Assembly (NCBI GenBank): GCA_905250885.1
Contig: CAJNOQ010001454.1
Location: 1-31,411 of the forward strand
Direction of reading: 5' to 3'
DNA from: Didymodactylos carnosus
Taxonomy: Eukaryota > Rotifera > Eurotatoria > Philodinida > Philodinidae
Length of the DNA stretch: 31,411 nucleotides
Below are positions 1 through 11,046 of the stretch, one piece after another; the stretch's first letter is position 1, and every line of letters starts with the position of its first letter. The position numbers were made by a program, and so were the translations under genes. Below the pieces are notes generated by a model that saw only the letters and a list, made by a program, of their open reading frames with translations, was not told the DNA's origin and ran no database searches.

Positions 1-724
1 TTTGATAAAACTTACTATTTAGCATCAATAAATCCCGTTTTCGACGGGCTTTCATCTGGTATAAAATTCATTACTTACCCTATTCGCAATTATAGCGTTA
101 CCCCCCTGGAAAAACATTTTTACGCACCCTGTACAGAAAGTATGAGGTTTCATTGTGATTTGATCGAAGTAGTTCCATGAGACCCGCAAAACCTTCACCG
201 TTTAGAAAATCAGATTGAGTACGATATGAGACCTTAGTGCCACGTTTACTTCTTTATATGATGACTACAATCACATGTTTCGGACTCGAAGCTGTACATA
301 AAGTAGGTGGATCTGTGTGGAGTATCATGCACCTGCTTTACCAGTCCTAGTTCATAGAAATACACATACCCTACTGAATGTACTTGCTACGAGATACGTA
401 TTTACTTATGAATTTCTGTATACACTTGACAAGCACTGGGTAAGTATTTTGTAAACTTAGTAATTATTTATCAAGCATATGAGAGTACTTGTCAAACAGT
501 TGATTTACTTACTGGAGTTTAAGTACTTTAATTACTTGCCTAAAATCCCAAGGACGTTAATCAAGCATTCAATGAAGAAAATTATACGTATTGCTCTCTC
601 TATCACCGTTTTTGTTTGGAAGTGCATACATACGAAACGCTATTCGCACTGTAAATATCTGAAAAATGATCGAGTCTCTTGTATGGACATAACGTTTAAC
701 TGAACAGCTCCGGTATTGTCTGAA

Positions 725-802
725 CAGTGCTGGTATTGTAAGACCTGTAAATTGGGCAGTACTGTTGGTACGGTACTCTACAGTACTGCCGAGTTAGCAC
801 TG
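725..802. repeat. Nested inverted repeat rich in GTACTG/GGTAC
   Basis: An 11-bp arm GGCAGTACTGT (755-765) is matched exactly by its reverse complement at 780-790. An outer 7-bp arm, CAGTGCT (725-731), pairs with AGCACTG (796-802). The core also contains GGTACGGTACT. The word use resembles the GGTACC-rich element at 14613-14982, so this may be a decayed relative. That link is inference from word content only. Confidence 0.55.
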
Positions 803-859
803 TGGAATACAATACATAAAAATTAAAAATAGCTGAAAATAATACCTTACGAACCCAAA

Positions 860-1165
860 AGATCATTCAAGATTTCAATTAGATTCTGTGCAGATATCGA
901 AAATTTGTTAAGATTCTGACAGCCTAATCAATGACTAATTAATTAATTTCTCAGAATTATCAATCAACAGCAAATACCAAATCTTGATCAAGTTTTTTCA
1001 GGGTAGATTCTGTAACAAAAATTATCGAAATCTTGAACTGCAAAATGATCTCAAAATCTTGACAGATGTCCAGAAATCTGCGTAAGACCTTGAAATAATT
1101 GAACAGAAACTGGAGAAATCTTTTAAGTTTTAATCAAGATCTTAGTTCAAGATTTTTGACATGGA
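860..1165. repeat. Diffuse repeat with AAATCTTGA / TCAAGATTT words on both strands
   Basis: The words AAATCTTGA, AAATCTTGAC, TCAAGATTT and AATCAAGATCTTAG recur at irregular spacing in both orientations across about 300 bp, for example CAAGATTTCAATTAGATTCTG near the left side and TTCAAGATTTTTGAC near the right. This looks like a decayed fold-back or MITE-type element. I see no clean terminal repeats and no target duplication. Confidence 0.35.
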
Positions 1166-3060
1166 TACATTTATTTACCAGGGTATATACATATGCGCTT
1201 TTGTTTGTTACCTTGTCATAAGATTAAACGTTAATGTGTAACAATACTTTAACTTAACGTATTGTCATATCTGTCTTCTCCCTGCTTTCCTTTATTTCTA
1301 CACCATTCGATTGTTACGCGATCTACCGAAATTAGTTATCAGGAAAGTAGTTATACTATTGGGTGAAAAACAGCCCACTTACGCACGTAACCACAGATCA
1401 ATATGGTATGAGGAGCAAAATACAACAATAACTTATCTTTATTCAGTTCACCGTATTCTGTCGGTCAAGGTGAATTATTTTCTATCTTACTGCATAGAAA
1501 GACTATCGGAGTCAAATGCTTGATTCTGGACATAAAATCCTTTATACAATGCAGCTGCAACTGCTACTTCTGCTTCGTGCGTAATATAATCTTGAAGGTA
1601 TTAACTAGTTTGGGACATCTGAAGACTCATAACTTTATCTTATTTGAGCATATATGAATAAGGTGAACGTTATTGTTTAGTAGATCAATTTTTTGTACTG
1701 TTTCATGTTGGGCTAAGCATTTTCTATAGCACTAAATCATTTTCATACAGAAACCGGATTATAGTTTTGATTACATACAACTTCTAAGTTAACGAGTAAA
1801 CATTAATTTTTGAAAGTATCATTTACTGTAATTAAGGGAGTCAGAAATTGATGCTTGTGGAATTAATCGGTGTGAAGAAAAGTGTACTGTTCTAACCTTA
1901 GAGACAGAGTATCCTTTTGGCTCATATAGTGCTCCAGCTTATATAAACAGATCAAAACTGATAAGGTACAAAAAATTATATGCTTTTGACGCTTTATATT
2001 AATATCAGTTTTTCTCTCATCTATTTGTTGTAAGCTTACTCAAATTGTTTACTCTTTGTGTTATTCTTGGTTTTTAACACTATTCAACATTAGTTGTAAA
2101 GTGCTCTTATTTTTATTATTTTTGTTTTCGCATCTCTCGTTTTCTTTAACTGTTGTTGTCGCCGTTAGAATTGTTTTAGGTACAGTACCCATGACGTGCC
2201 CACCAGAAGTGGACAGGGCAGTTGAAAGCTATGTTTGTTGATCAGGTTTTGGTTGTTTCAATAAATTTGATGTTTTGGTTTGATGATTGTAATTATTGGA
2301 TTGGCCAATTTGGCTACATCAAAACTTTTAATTTGCGATATAAACAATGGTTATTTTCTTAATGCATGTTTTTTGTCATAGTTTTACGATGTGCTTTACT
2401 TTGACGAGGCTGTTCTTTTCCTGATTTTTCGATTATTGGTGCTATTTTTCAAAAATTATTGATTTAATATACGGATTAGATAAAGAATGAATTCTCGTGG
2501 AAAAATACTATTTTTTTATTATATTCAATAGAACTGAGTTTATTAAAATGGATGAGTTCTGTGAATTTGAAGTTGAAATGAAAAAATGGTATGATAAATA
2601 TTCATTTTGTTATAAACTCGCACTTTTATAACGAATGATCTAACAATAGACATGGAACTGTAATGCAAACATTTATAGTCACAGTTCAACTTACCGGCTA
2701 TTCTTAAAAACGTTTGCAGTTTAAAATTTGCTTATCTGAATCTTACAGAAGTGTATTCTATAAATAACGTACGGTTTGCTGTTCAAAGTAGTACAATAGC
2801 TTTATCAACGTTCGCTTATCTTGTGCAAATTTTTGATACTGATCATTTGGCTTGGCAAAAATATAAGCAATCAGCTAAAAAATAGAGATAAAATTGTGAT
2901 ATGTTTTTACATACACCATCTGTGTCATGAACATTATACCTGAGTGCATCACGGTTCGTTTCTCTGATGTTTCAGTATTTTTTGGAATATATTCAGTTTA
3001 GAAGCTAACTGACATTATTAACAAATGCTGAAAAAAAGATTGTCTAATTGTTTAGTGCTT

Positions 3061-3071
3061 TCTTATTTTAG
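3061..3071 (+). promoter_or_regulatory. Splice-acceptor-like site abutting the ETFA start codon
   Basis: The sequence TCTTATTTTAG ends exactly one base before the ATG at 3072. It has the pyrimidine tract and AG of a 3' splice site. With no coding exon upstream it could accept a spliced leader in trans or end a 5' UTR intron. The same arrangement recurs at the other plus-strand genes of the window. Confidence 0.55.
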
Positions 3072-4152
3072 ATGCATAGCCGATATATTCTTTGTCGTTT
3101 GATATCACGTACACACACTATTCGTCTTTCCAGTACATTAGTACTAGCTGAACAATCAGATAAGGGGACATTAGCACCAATCACATTAAATACGTAAGTT
3201 GACGTGAAAAATTGTTTACACTTTTTCCTAAATATTTTCTCTTTCTAGTTTGACAGCTGCTAAACAATTAAACAATGATGTACATTGTATAATTATTGGG
3301 CAAGAAAAATGTTCGGAAGCCGCCGCAGAATTACAAAAATTTGATACGAATATTAAAAAAATATTTGTAGCTGAAAACGCTTTATTCAAAGGACTATTAC
3401 CCGAAGTTGTTACACCATTTTTATTGAATTTACAAAAACAAAATAATTATACACACATTCTTAGTGGTGCATCAACATATTCTAAGAGTGTTTTACCACG
3501 TTTAGCTGCTCTACTCGATGTTCAACCCATCACAGATGTAACAAAAATAATTGATAGTGAAAAATTTACACGTAATATTTATGCTGGTAATGCAATATTA
3601 ACATTAAAATCAAATGATAAAATAAAAATCATGACTATTCGAGGTACAGCATTTGAAGTAGCTAAACCAAATAATAATAATGGTGCACAAATTGAAAAAT
3701 TATCATCGTTTGATAATATAAAAAATGATCAATCGGAATTTGTTTCACAAGAATTACAAAAATCAGAACGTCCAGAATTATCAGCAGCGCGTATTGTTAT
3801 CAGTGGTGGTCGAGCATTAAAAAGTAAAGAAAATTTCAAATTGTTATTTGATTTAGCAGATCTATTTCCGGGACAAGCAGCTGTTGGTGCATCAAGAGCT
3901 GCTGTGGATGCTGGATATTGTCCAAATGATATGCAAATTGGTCAAACGGGAAAAATAGTTGCTCCCGAATTGTACATAGCAATTGGTATTAGTGGTGCAA
4001 TTCAACATGTAGCTGGTATGAAAGATAGCAAAATTATTGTGGCTATTAATAAAGATGGCGATTGTCCAATATATCAAATAGCTGATTATAGTCTTGTTGG
4101 TGATTTATTTAAAATTGTACCAGAGTTAACAGAACAATTGAAGAAAAAATAA
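3072..4152 (+). CDS. ETFA: Electron transfer flavoprotein subunit alpha, mitochondrial
   Basis: Two exons, 3072-3193 and 3249-4152, joined by a 55-bp GTAAGT...CTAG intron, give 341 aa (human ETFA is about 333). The product forms the ETF heterodimer in the mitochondrial matrix. It binds FAD and passes electrons from acyl-CoA and related dehydrogenases to ETF-ubiquinone oxidoreductase. The first roughly 25 residues are rich in Arg, Ser and Thr with almost no acid, as in a mitochondrial targeting peptide. The N-terminal alpha/beta domain follows (LAPITLNT, then GLLPEVVTPF). The C-terminal FAD domain, from about residue 210, keeps SGGRALKSKENF, AAVGASRAAVDAG, GQTGKIVAPELY, the ISGAIQH signature, GMKDSK and IVAINKD. 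The first ATG after an acceptor-like AG was chosen. No frame break is seen. Confidence 0.96.
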
Positions 4153-4407
4153 TTTACACCGTTTAGGTTTTTTCTTTTTATACATGTATAAACGACGTTC
4201 GTTTAAGTTCATAACAATGTTGTTTACTATTTATTTTCAGTTTCTTTTTTTAATTTCAGCATCACATAAATTTTTCATTGTTATTCTTTCGATTAAAAAT
4301 AGTAAGAGAATAAGTTTTGTTTGTATAATGAGCTATAGTCAATAATTTCTATAGTATCAACTATTAAGTGTAAAAGATTGCTAAAAGTGAATTTGAAAAT
4401 CTAACCA

Positions 4408-4419
4408 TCTTTCTTGTAG
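4408..4419 (+). promoter_or_regulatory. Splice-acceptor-like site abutting the 49-aa gene
   Basis: TCTTTCTTGTAG ends immediately before the ATG at 4420, the same configuration as at ETFA. Because ETFA stops at 4152 and nothing coding lies between, this fits a trans-splice acceptor within a closely packed cluster, or the end of a 5' UTR intron. Confidence 0.5.
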
Positions 4420-4629
4420 ATGGATATTGATGTGTTGATATCAGCTTATATTAAATTATTACTATGGTCATATTTACCACAAAATCATGTAAGATTTTTT
4501 TCTTTGCATATTTTCATCTCTTTGCATGTTAATTATTTTTCTCTTCAGATTAAATATATACGGACTCTAAATGAAATGCGAGCATGTTTATTAGTCCTAA
4601 AAAATGATATCGAAGGGAAAAAATATTAA
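4420..4629 (+). CDS. Small two-exon gene, 49-aa protein of unknown function
   Basis: Exon 1 is 4420-4488 and exon 2 is 4549-4629. The 60-bp intron starts GTAAGA and ends TCTTCAG, so the uninterrupted frame through it is probably an artefact of a length divisible by three. The spliced product is 49 aa. It begins MDIDVLISAYIKLLLW, a short amphipathic or hydrophobic segment, and ends in a charged stretch IRTLNEMRACLLVLKNDIEG followed by GKKY-type basic residues. Exon base composition resembles the neighbouring genes. I do not recognise the family. It lies 267 bp after ETFA, on the same strand. It could instead be the last exons of a gene whose 5' part I missed. Confidence 0.5.
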   Translation: MDIDVLISAYIKLLLWSYLPQNHVRFFSLHIFISLHVNYFSLQIKYIRTLNEMRACLLVLKNDIEGKKY

Positions 4630-5590
4630 CAAGTTTTACAGAAGAAATTTGATATGATTATTTAGATGTTGCTTGATTTTAATCTATTTATTTCATAAAA
4701 TCAAAAGTTTCCACAGAGAACATGGAATCGCAATGTGTTTCTTGTACCAAATCATAAAAAAGACCATGTGTATTTCTTTAATATTCAAAAGGAAAATGTT
4801 TTCTTGTACTTTAGGCAGCAATTATTTTCTTAGTTAATGTGGTGATATTTGAATAGAGAACCACATTATATAATTCGATATTGCTCTGTGTATATCGAAA
4901 AATTTAACCACATTACTCTATAAGCTGTTATCAGGGGCCGTTTGTGTCTTACAGAATATGTACTAATTTGGCCATCAAAAGAAGAAGAAACGAACAAAAG
5001 CATCAAGTGAGAATATTAAATCTGGCGAACGATAATGATTAAAATATGAATTTTAGTGAAAGTTCTTCTTCAGCTAGATTTGCATCATTTTTTCTTCCTT
5101 CAACGACAAAAAGGACTTTAACATAATTTACAATGATACAAAATATTTCATGTTCTGAAGGCTTTATTTTCTGTTTTAATACGTTTTATATGGCTAGAAA
5201 TGTATAACGTTTATAGTCAGTCACCGATTAATAAATCTGAGGAACGGTCAGCATGAGCTTATGTATTGCATTAGGATTTAGTGCATCATCAGTAATAAAA
5301 AAAAGTTTGTTTGCTTTTTCTATCATTATACATGAGATATTAACTAAAGGAATAGTTTCATGTGCGTTTATCGCACTTGTATCAACTCAATAGGAATACG
5401 ATGAGGTTCAACTGATCGTTCTTTTGTTCTATTTTAGATAAAGTAATCTAAAAAGCTTTATTTTTGTTAAATGGATTATTTTAGAATAAAAGTAGAAATA
5501 CTAGTATATTTCTCACTTTAATCTATGGGATAGACTTTATTCTTTTAGAATATAAACAGCAAAATTCAATTTCTAAAGTTTACTTGTTGT
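4630..5590. other. Intergenic stretch without recognisable gene
   Basis: About 960 bp of AT-rich sequence between the 49-aa gene and NDUFB7. No ORF of note, no tRNA-like fold and no clear inverted repeat was seen. It probably holds the NDUFB7 promoter or leader. Confidence 0.5.
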
Positions 5591-5591
5591 T

Positions 5592-5601
5592 TATATTTCA
5601 G
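5592..5601 (+). promoter_or_regulatory. Splice-acceptor-like site 30 nt before NDUFB7 start
   Basis: TATATTTCAG ends at 5601, leaving a 30-nt potential 5' UTR before the ATG at 5632. It is consistent with cis-splicing of a leader intron or with trans-splicing. Confidence 0.45.
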
Positions 5602-5631
5602 ATTTGATCTTTGTTTTATATTCCCATTCAA

Positions 5632-6260
5632 ATGGGATTGGGTTATAGCATCGATAGATATCGTCATCCTGAGAAATATCCTAATATAGAAGCTGGTCCA
5701 ACATTCGATCCATTATATGGATTGTAAGTAGCATCACGTGTTAATTATCTGAACTTTGAAACTAATCGTTGTATTTTCTTTTGTAGCCCTGAAGGAAGAA
5801 AAACGAAAAGTATATAAATGTTGTTCAGCATTTTCATTCCTATGTCCTTCTTAACCTTTTTCTTATTTTATAGCTTCACCTTATACTCCAGAAGAAATGG
5901 CACGTTTAAGTATTCCGTTAGATCACCGTGATTATTGTGCACATTATTATCGAGCAATTATGCTATGTTATGCTGAATATCAGCCACGTGCCTATCGTTA
6001 TTGTAATCCTGAAAAACATGCGTATCATGAATGTTTAAAAGAAGAGTATGTTGAGTTTACTCAAAAATGTCCGATTATATGTATTATTCTCTCTCTCTTT
6101 CTACTTTAGTCGTCTCGATGTTATTAAAGAACATGAACGAGAAAGACGTTTACGTCTACGACGAATAAGAAAAGACGAAAAAGAAAACAGAGAAAAACGT
6201 ATGGTGGAACTAAATGATCGACTAGCGCTTGAAAATGAACATCAATCGAATGATATATGA
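5632..6260 (+). CDS. NDUFB7: NADH dehydrogenase [ubiquinone] 1 beta subcomplex subunit 7
   Basis: Four exons, 5632-5723, 5787-5809, 5874-6045 and 6110-6260, with introns of 63, 64 and 64 bp, join in frame to 145 aa (human about 137). This is an accessory subunit of the membrane arm of mitochondrial complex I, oxidatively folded in the intermembrane space. The diagnostic twin CX9C pair is present: C in RDYCAHYY with C in AIMLC, then C in YRYCNPE with C in AYHEC, each spaced by exactly nine residues. The N-terminal PTFDPLYGFPEGRK matches the family's PTFPPDYGFPE-type segment. The C-terminus is strongly basic and charged (KEHERERRLRLRRIRKDEKEN). The exon 3 donor is GTATGT at 6046; reading on through it would give a spurious tail. 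A poly(A) signal lies 81 bp after the stop. Confidence 0.93.
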
Positions 6261-6340
6261 AAAATTTTCCCACAACATTGTACTAGTTGTAGCACCGTTT
6301 TTTGTACTCTCTATCTTGTATTTATTTATTTTTTCTATAG

Positions 6341-6346
6341 AATAAA
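6341..6346 (+). terminator. Poly(A) signal AATAAA for NDUFB7
   Basis: An exact AATAAA hexamer sits 81 bp after the NDUFB7 stop codon and about 100 bp before the acceptor-like site of LAMTOR5. It is followed by a T-run at 6352-6360. The position suits NDUFB7 3' end formation. Confidence 0.55.
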
Positions 6347-6439
6347 AATGCTTTTTTTTTATTCATTTTTACCATGTCACAAGGAGGTTACTTCTGAGAG
6401 ACATGGATTTCAGTGTATCGTCATATGAATATAATCATT

Positions 6440-6448
6440 ATTTTTTAG
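6440..6448 (+). promoter_or_regulatory. Splice-acceptor-like site before LAMTOR5
   Basis: ATTTTTTAG ends at 6448, 26 nt before the ATG at 6475. Spacing to the upstream NDUFB7 poly(A) signal is only about 100 bp. That leaves little room for an independent promoter and suggests either a shared transcript resolved by trans-splicing or a very compact promoter. Confidence 0.45.
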
Positions 6449-6474
6449 ACTATAGAAAATTTTCAACCTGACTT

Positions 6475-6920
6475 ATGGAAAATAAATTTGAATTATTGAT
6501 CGATAATGCGTATGTGTTGTAATGCAATCTTGTTCTCATTATATTTAACCACTTTTATCTTTTACATAGAATTGAAAAATTTGATTCTGTAAATGTCAAA
6601 GTGCAAGGCGTTCTTGTCTGTGATAAAAATGGTTTAGCCTTAACAAGTAAGTTCTGCTAAGTTTTTCACAGATAAAAAGTAACAAAAATATACGCTTTTA
6701 GATCGAGGTGTTGATGTATCACCGGGACCCATTGCTTTGCTGTCGGAATTAGCATCGGGTCTTTCGGGAAGACGAGTAACTGTTTGTCTCGAAAATGTAG
6801 AGAAGTAGGTGTCGCTTCTATTCCTTTCAAGAATAACATAATGCTTACGTTTGTTGTTTTAGTCAGGTGCTTATTAATCAAACAGAAAAGGCCGTTATTG
6901 CAATTTATCATCATTTATGA
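6475..6920 (+). CDS. LAMTOR5: Ragulator complex protein LAMTOR5 (HBXIP family)
   Basis: Four small exons, 6475-6509, 6570-6646, 6702-6804 and 6863-6920, joined across 55-60-bp introns, give 90 aa; human LAMTOR5 is 91 aa. The protein is a roadblock-fold subunit of the Ragulator complex, which anchors Rag GTPases on lysosomes for amino-acid signalling to mTORC1. Matching features are the acidic N-terminal helix starting MENKFELL, then VQGVLVCDKNGLAL (family: GVLCTDSQGLNL), NRGVDV, a central helix (PIALLSELASGL), RVTVCLEN (family: VVCLES) and an N-QVLINQTEKAVIAIYH end strand. All exon phases agree. The gene starts 214 bp after the NDUFB7 stop. No clear AATAAA follows; AATAAG near 7063 is a weak candidate. 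Confidence 0.88.
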
Positions 6921-8095
6921 TCAAACAACGTTTCGATTTTTCTAATTGTCGATTTTTTTTCCCTCAAAGTCATTTGTGTTGTTATTACTTAACTACTTAT
7001 TTTGCCACATCACATGTATATTTCTCGTTTATTACGTTTATCTATATCTAAATCAAATTTTTAATAAGTGTTTTAAAATGAAAGAAAGATAGTCTTCAAA
7101 TTCAAGTTGCAATTTTCTCCTTTGATTGTGATACACTTGGATTATTCACAGCCTCAATCATTTTACAGAAATATAACAATCAACCACCATGGTGTCGTTA
7201 TATCGGATATATACATTTACAAATAACTTAATTGTTTATATTAATGGTTACGCCAGCGAGAAGCTGTACTGCTATGGATATTTTCGTCCCGCTTTTTTCT
7301 AGTAGACTTGAATCTTGATCTCGATGATTTGGTCACGAACGGCTGTAGTAATTAGTTTTTCTTTTTACAACAAATTGCAGGAAAAAATGTTTTTCAAAAA
7401 TGCTTTTTACTGGAAAGATTGAAGTCATTGTATGGTAAAATTTAAAGTTTTCTACTATCATTGCTTTCGTGCGCTTTTAATTTACATTGCAATATTAGTA
7501 GAAAAAAAAATGAAACGTTCATTGTTGTTGTAGACTTCCACAAAATACTTTTTCAAAAAATCAGTACCTGAAAAATGAGGTTGTATAGTTTTAATAATCT
7601 CATTGTATAGAACAGAACACATCAAAATGGATTCGTTATTCATGAATTTTTTATTCAGTGAATATTCTCAAAATTTTCTTTTACTGGATTTGTTATATTT
7701 CATAATAGTTTTATATTAATTATATTCATACAAAAAAACAATCAAAAATATTGCGGGTTGATAAATGGCCTCGACGTACAAATACGGTTTACATTATCAG
7801 TAACGTTGAAAACTTAAATTTTCAAATTGAACACAGACATGAACTGTTAAAAAATTTTTTTTGTAACAGTATCAATTTTCGAAGACTTGATACAGCTCTT
7901 AACTTTCAAGTTTATAATTTACTACTCTTACAAAAATAAATGTATAAAATATTCTTGGTCGAAAAGCGAGAAAATTCTTAAAATCAGATACGTAATTCTT
8001 TCTCCTCCAGGGAAATGCATGATGTGGTACTTTCATTTATTTCAATGTCTTAACAGAGCACGAGCAATTGATAAATCTACACTGTAATCTTTCCA

Positions 8096-8985
8096 TAAAT
8101 TCGATTTTCTATAAACTTTAAAATCCACGGCGATTTTCCAGTTTCTAGAAAATCAATAAATAATTTCTAAGAATCTGGAAATTCGATTTTGATTTTCTAT
8201 AAACTGGAAATTCGATACTGAATTTCCAGTTTCTTGGGAATTATTTATAGAAATTCGATCGATTTTCTAAAAAGTGGAAATTCGCTCAGGAATTTCTAGA
8301 TCAAACACTTATTCACCTTTTTGTTCTGCAATTAATAGGTACCTTAACAAATAGGTTTAAGAGCGTCACGTAAAGACACTCATATTACACTTACATCAGT
8401 TTTGACAGTTTCCACTTTAGATCACAATTCTGCCTATGCCAGCAACAATTTTGATTTAAGCAGAGACAGCGATGATCCAAAGTTTTGTTAGGAAGGTTCC
8501 AAAATTGGAAAGTTTCTAGTTTATGAAAAATCGACTGGAAATTCTCGACGAATCTTCAACTGTATAGGAATTGTTGAATTTCTTCGCGAATTTTCCACTT
8601 TCTGGAAAATCGATCGAATCTCTATAAATAATTTCCAAGAATCTAGAAATTCGTTTCTGATGTTCTATAAACTGGAAATTCGATGTCGAATTTTCAGTTT
8701 CTTGGGATTATTTATAAAAATTCGACTTCGATTTTCTATAAACTGCAAATTCCTTGGCGAATTTTCAGTAGTTTGAAAATTATTCATGATGAAAATTCAA
8801 AAATTGAAGTCGAATTTCCGTAAACAATTTCCAATAAGTGGAAAATTCCTCCTTGAATCTCCAGATTCTTGGAAATTATTTATGGAAATTCAAGGACGAT
8901 TTTCTATAAACTGCAAAATCCTTGAGGAGTTTCTGCAGGTACTCTTTTAAATTTGCCGGACATTTTCCATGAATAATTTCCAATC
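8096..8985. repeat. Field of nested dyads built on CTGGAAATTC / GAATTTCCAG
   Basis: Two clusters, about 8096-8305 and 8505-8985, repeat the same words in alternating orientation: GATTTTCTATAAACTGGAAA, AATTTCCAGTTTCTTGGGA, ATAAATAATTTCCAAGAATCT and TTATTTATAGAAATTCGA. A 10-bp perfect palindromic arm pair lies at 8204-8213 and 8220-8229. One 22-bp stretch occurs identically at 8195-8216 and 8663-8684. Another pair shares CGATTTTCTATAAACTGCAAA or nearly so, near 8729 and 8899. About 200 bp of unrelated sequence separates the clusters. This could be a decayed satellite or fold-back family. No coding potential is seen. Confidence 0.75.
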
Positions 8986-11046
8986 TTACAATGTAGTGTT
9001 AAAAGCATTATTACATAGGCAGCGGAGCCGGTAGCTCGATAGGCTTGAGCCTTCCCTGATTTTGACCGGATAGACTTAATCTCTCTTTATTTTTGGAATT
9101 AAAACATTAAGAAAATATACAGTTTCCAAGAAATTTAGTTATACTCTTGATTTTATTTCTTCTTTTACAACATGTATTTTTCTGGCTGAAAAGATGATAT
9201 GATTACATATGTGATGAATGTAAAAACGCAATAACAGGGGACATCTCACTTAATAGCCAACTAAAGCACTGTTACAATTGGCAATGAAACAAACTCGATT
9301 AAACTATGTTTTGATGGAACTTTTTCAAAAGAGAGACTCGACAGTCATGATGATATCGAAATATAAGGAAAAGTCGTCTCGACTAATGGTAGCTGATGTA
9401 CGTTTTTTGTCATTTTTAATATTTTTATGATTTGTCGAGTAAAAGACGTCAATGAGAAAATTGATACTAGAGAGAATTAAAATCCTTTTAGCCTTCCCAT
9501 GATTCTGAGACGCTGTGCCACCTGTGAAATAGAACTACGAACTTACGTTCCTTTAACAAACATATTTACGTTTAAGCTAAACTGTTTTGAAGAGGGTAAT
9601 GAGAGATGATGCAGCTGCCGAAATCTGTGTAAAAATGACTAGGTTTTCAGAGGCAACCTTCGTTCAATCGAATCTATTATGAATCTCTGCGTTACACAAG
9701 AGATGTACATGTTATTCTGAAATTCTTAAAGAATTCCTCATTTTTGCGTGTTTGACTTGTTATAGAGGAAAATTCTTATATTTTTCTTGATTAAGCTGAT
9801 GTGTTGAACGTAAAATAGATAAAAAACATTAATTCCAACTCACTAGTGAATTAAACAAAAAAAAAGAAAAACAAGTCATGATAAACATGATCTTCCCATA
9901 TCTAAAAAAATAGTATGCCACGATGATGTGTTTTGGTTTTTTATATGGTTTATTTATGATAAATAGTAAAATGTATAAGGACATGAGTGAGTTCTATACA
10001 GCTAAGTTACTAAATAATAGAATGCTAAGTTTATATAGACAGTTTTGAACAAAAAAACAGATAACATGTCTTTTGTATAATGCGATCTAGTATTATATAG
10101 CCAAGAAGAAATGAATGAACTTTTCAATTAATTTTCTGCATTTGATTATGTCTGGTGAACTTCTTTCAATATACTCTACAATCTGTGACAGTCTCCAGTG
10201 ATTTTTTTTTGATTAAATATCTTTAGTAGACTTATTTTCAAAAATTATTTCTTGATTTTGTACGTATAGTTCTGTTACTTTTCTTTATAATATACGTCTA
10301 CATTTTAGAAGTGCCGAACGATTATTTTCAGAAAAAAAATTCTAATAACTAAAGGCAGGTCAATATGCACTATCTCACATGACAATTTTATATATATGCC
10401 ATTGCGTTAGGCATATCGTAATTAGTAAATTATGAGAAAATGAATATTAATGTCCTCTTGTTTGAAAATTTAGAGTTGACCATGACTTTTGAAAACATTT
10501 GTTTTTCTCAGTACAATAGTTTGCAAAAAATAATTCATCAGTTTTTAAAATAATTTTTACTTAAATCAGCAAGTTTACAATATGTTTTGTACAATATTTG
10601 AAATCAGTATTTCATACTCTTTTGATCTCCCTATTTCGCAACTTTCGTCTATACTTTTGTGTTAACCCACATTGACTAAAATAGGGGCATATAGTTTTTG
10701 ACTATGCCAAATTAGGTATCCACCAGTTAAAACCTGGTGTTAAGACTTCCGGGAGAATGGCTATACATCGGTTATCAAGACTCGCTCAGAGCTGCGAAAC
10801 GTCTCATGTTTGTAGAAAACTGTTTGTTCTACGAAATGCATCTGTTAAAAAATTTGCGAAGTTATTTTTAACAAAACTTAGAGCATTCTAAAATGTAATA
10901 AATCAAATGTAATAAACGAAAAAAAACTGTAATAGGTTTTTTTCCGTGATTTAGTGCATTAGCACAAGAAATTGCATCAGATAATGGATCTGTTTTAAAA
11001 AATCAGTGTCTAAGAAAAAGGCTCTCATACTAAAATGCGAATAATC

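Larger units (their letters stand above)
1..3060. other. Gene-free AT-rich stretch upstream of ETFA
   Basis: I find no convincing coding exon here. The short open frames around 479-703, 1311-1523 and 2056-2241 have no recognisable protein character and no splice context. The stretch contains a dyad at 725-802, a run of repeated words based on AAATCTTGA and TCAAGAT between about 860 and 1160, and several ACTTG/CAAGT words between 400 and 545. It presumably includes the ETFA promoter near its right end, but I cannot point to a core element. Confidence 0.5.

Noticed and set aside
2056-2241. Hydrophobic 61-codon frame
   Set aside because: Hydrophobicity comes from T-rich sequence; there is no context or continuation.
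6666-6914. Minus-strand 82-codon frame opposite LAMTOR5
   Set aside because: It is antisense to well-supported LAMTOR5 exons.
7751-8087. Two overlapping short frames (VDKWPRRTNTVYIIS... and others)
   Set aside because: They have a somewhat protein-like start, but no splice partners, no recognisable domain and a quick decay into AT-rich frame.
8096-8985. Possible CRISPR-like array
   Set aside because: The repeats vary in sequence, orientation and spacing, and the window is clearly nuclear eukaryotic DNA.
9015-9065. GCGGAGCCGGTAGCTCGAT segment resembling a tRNA D-arm
   Set aside because: No acceptor stem, anticodon arm or T-arm could be formed.
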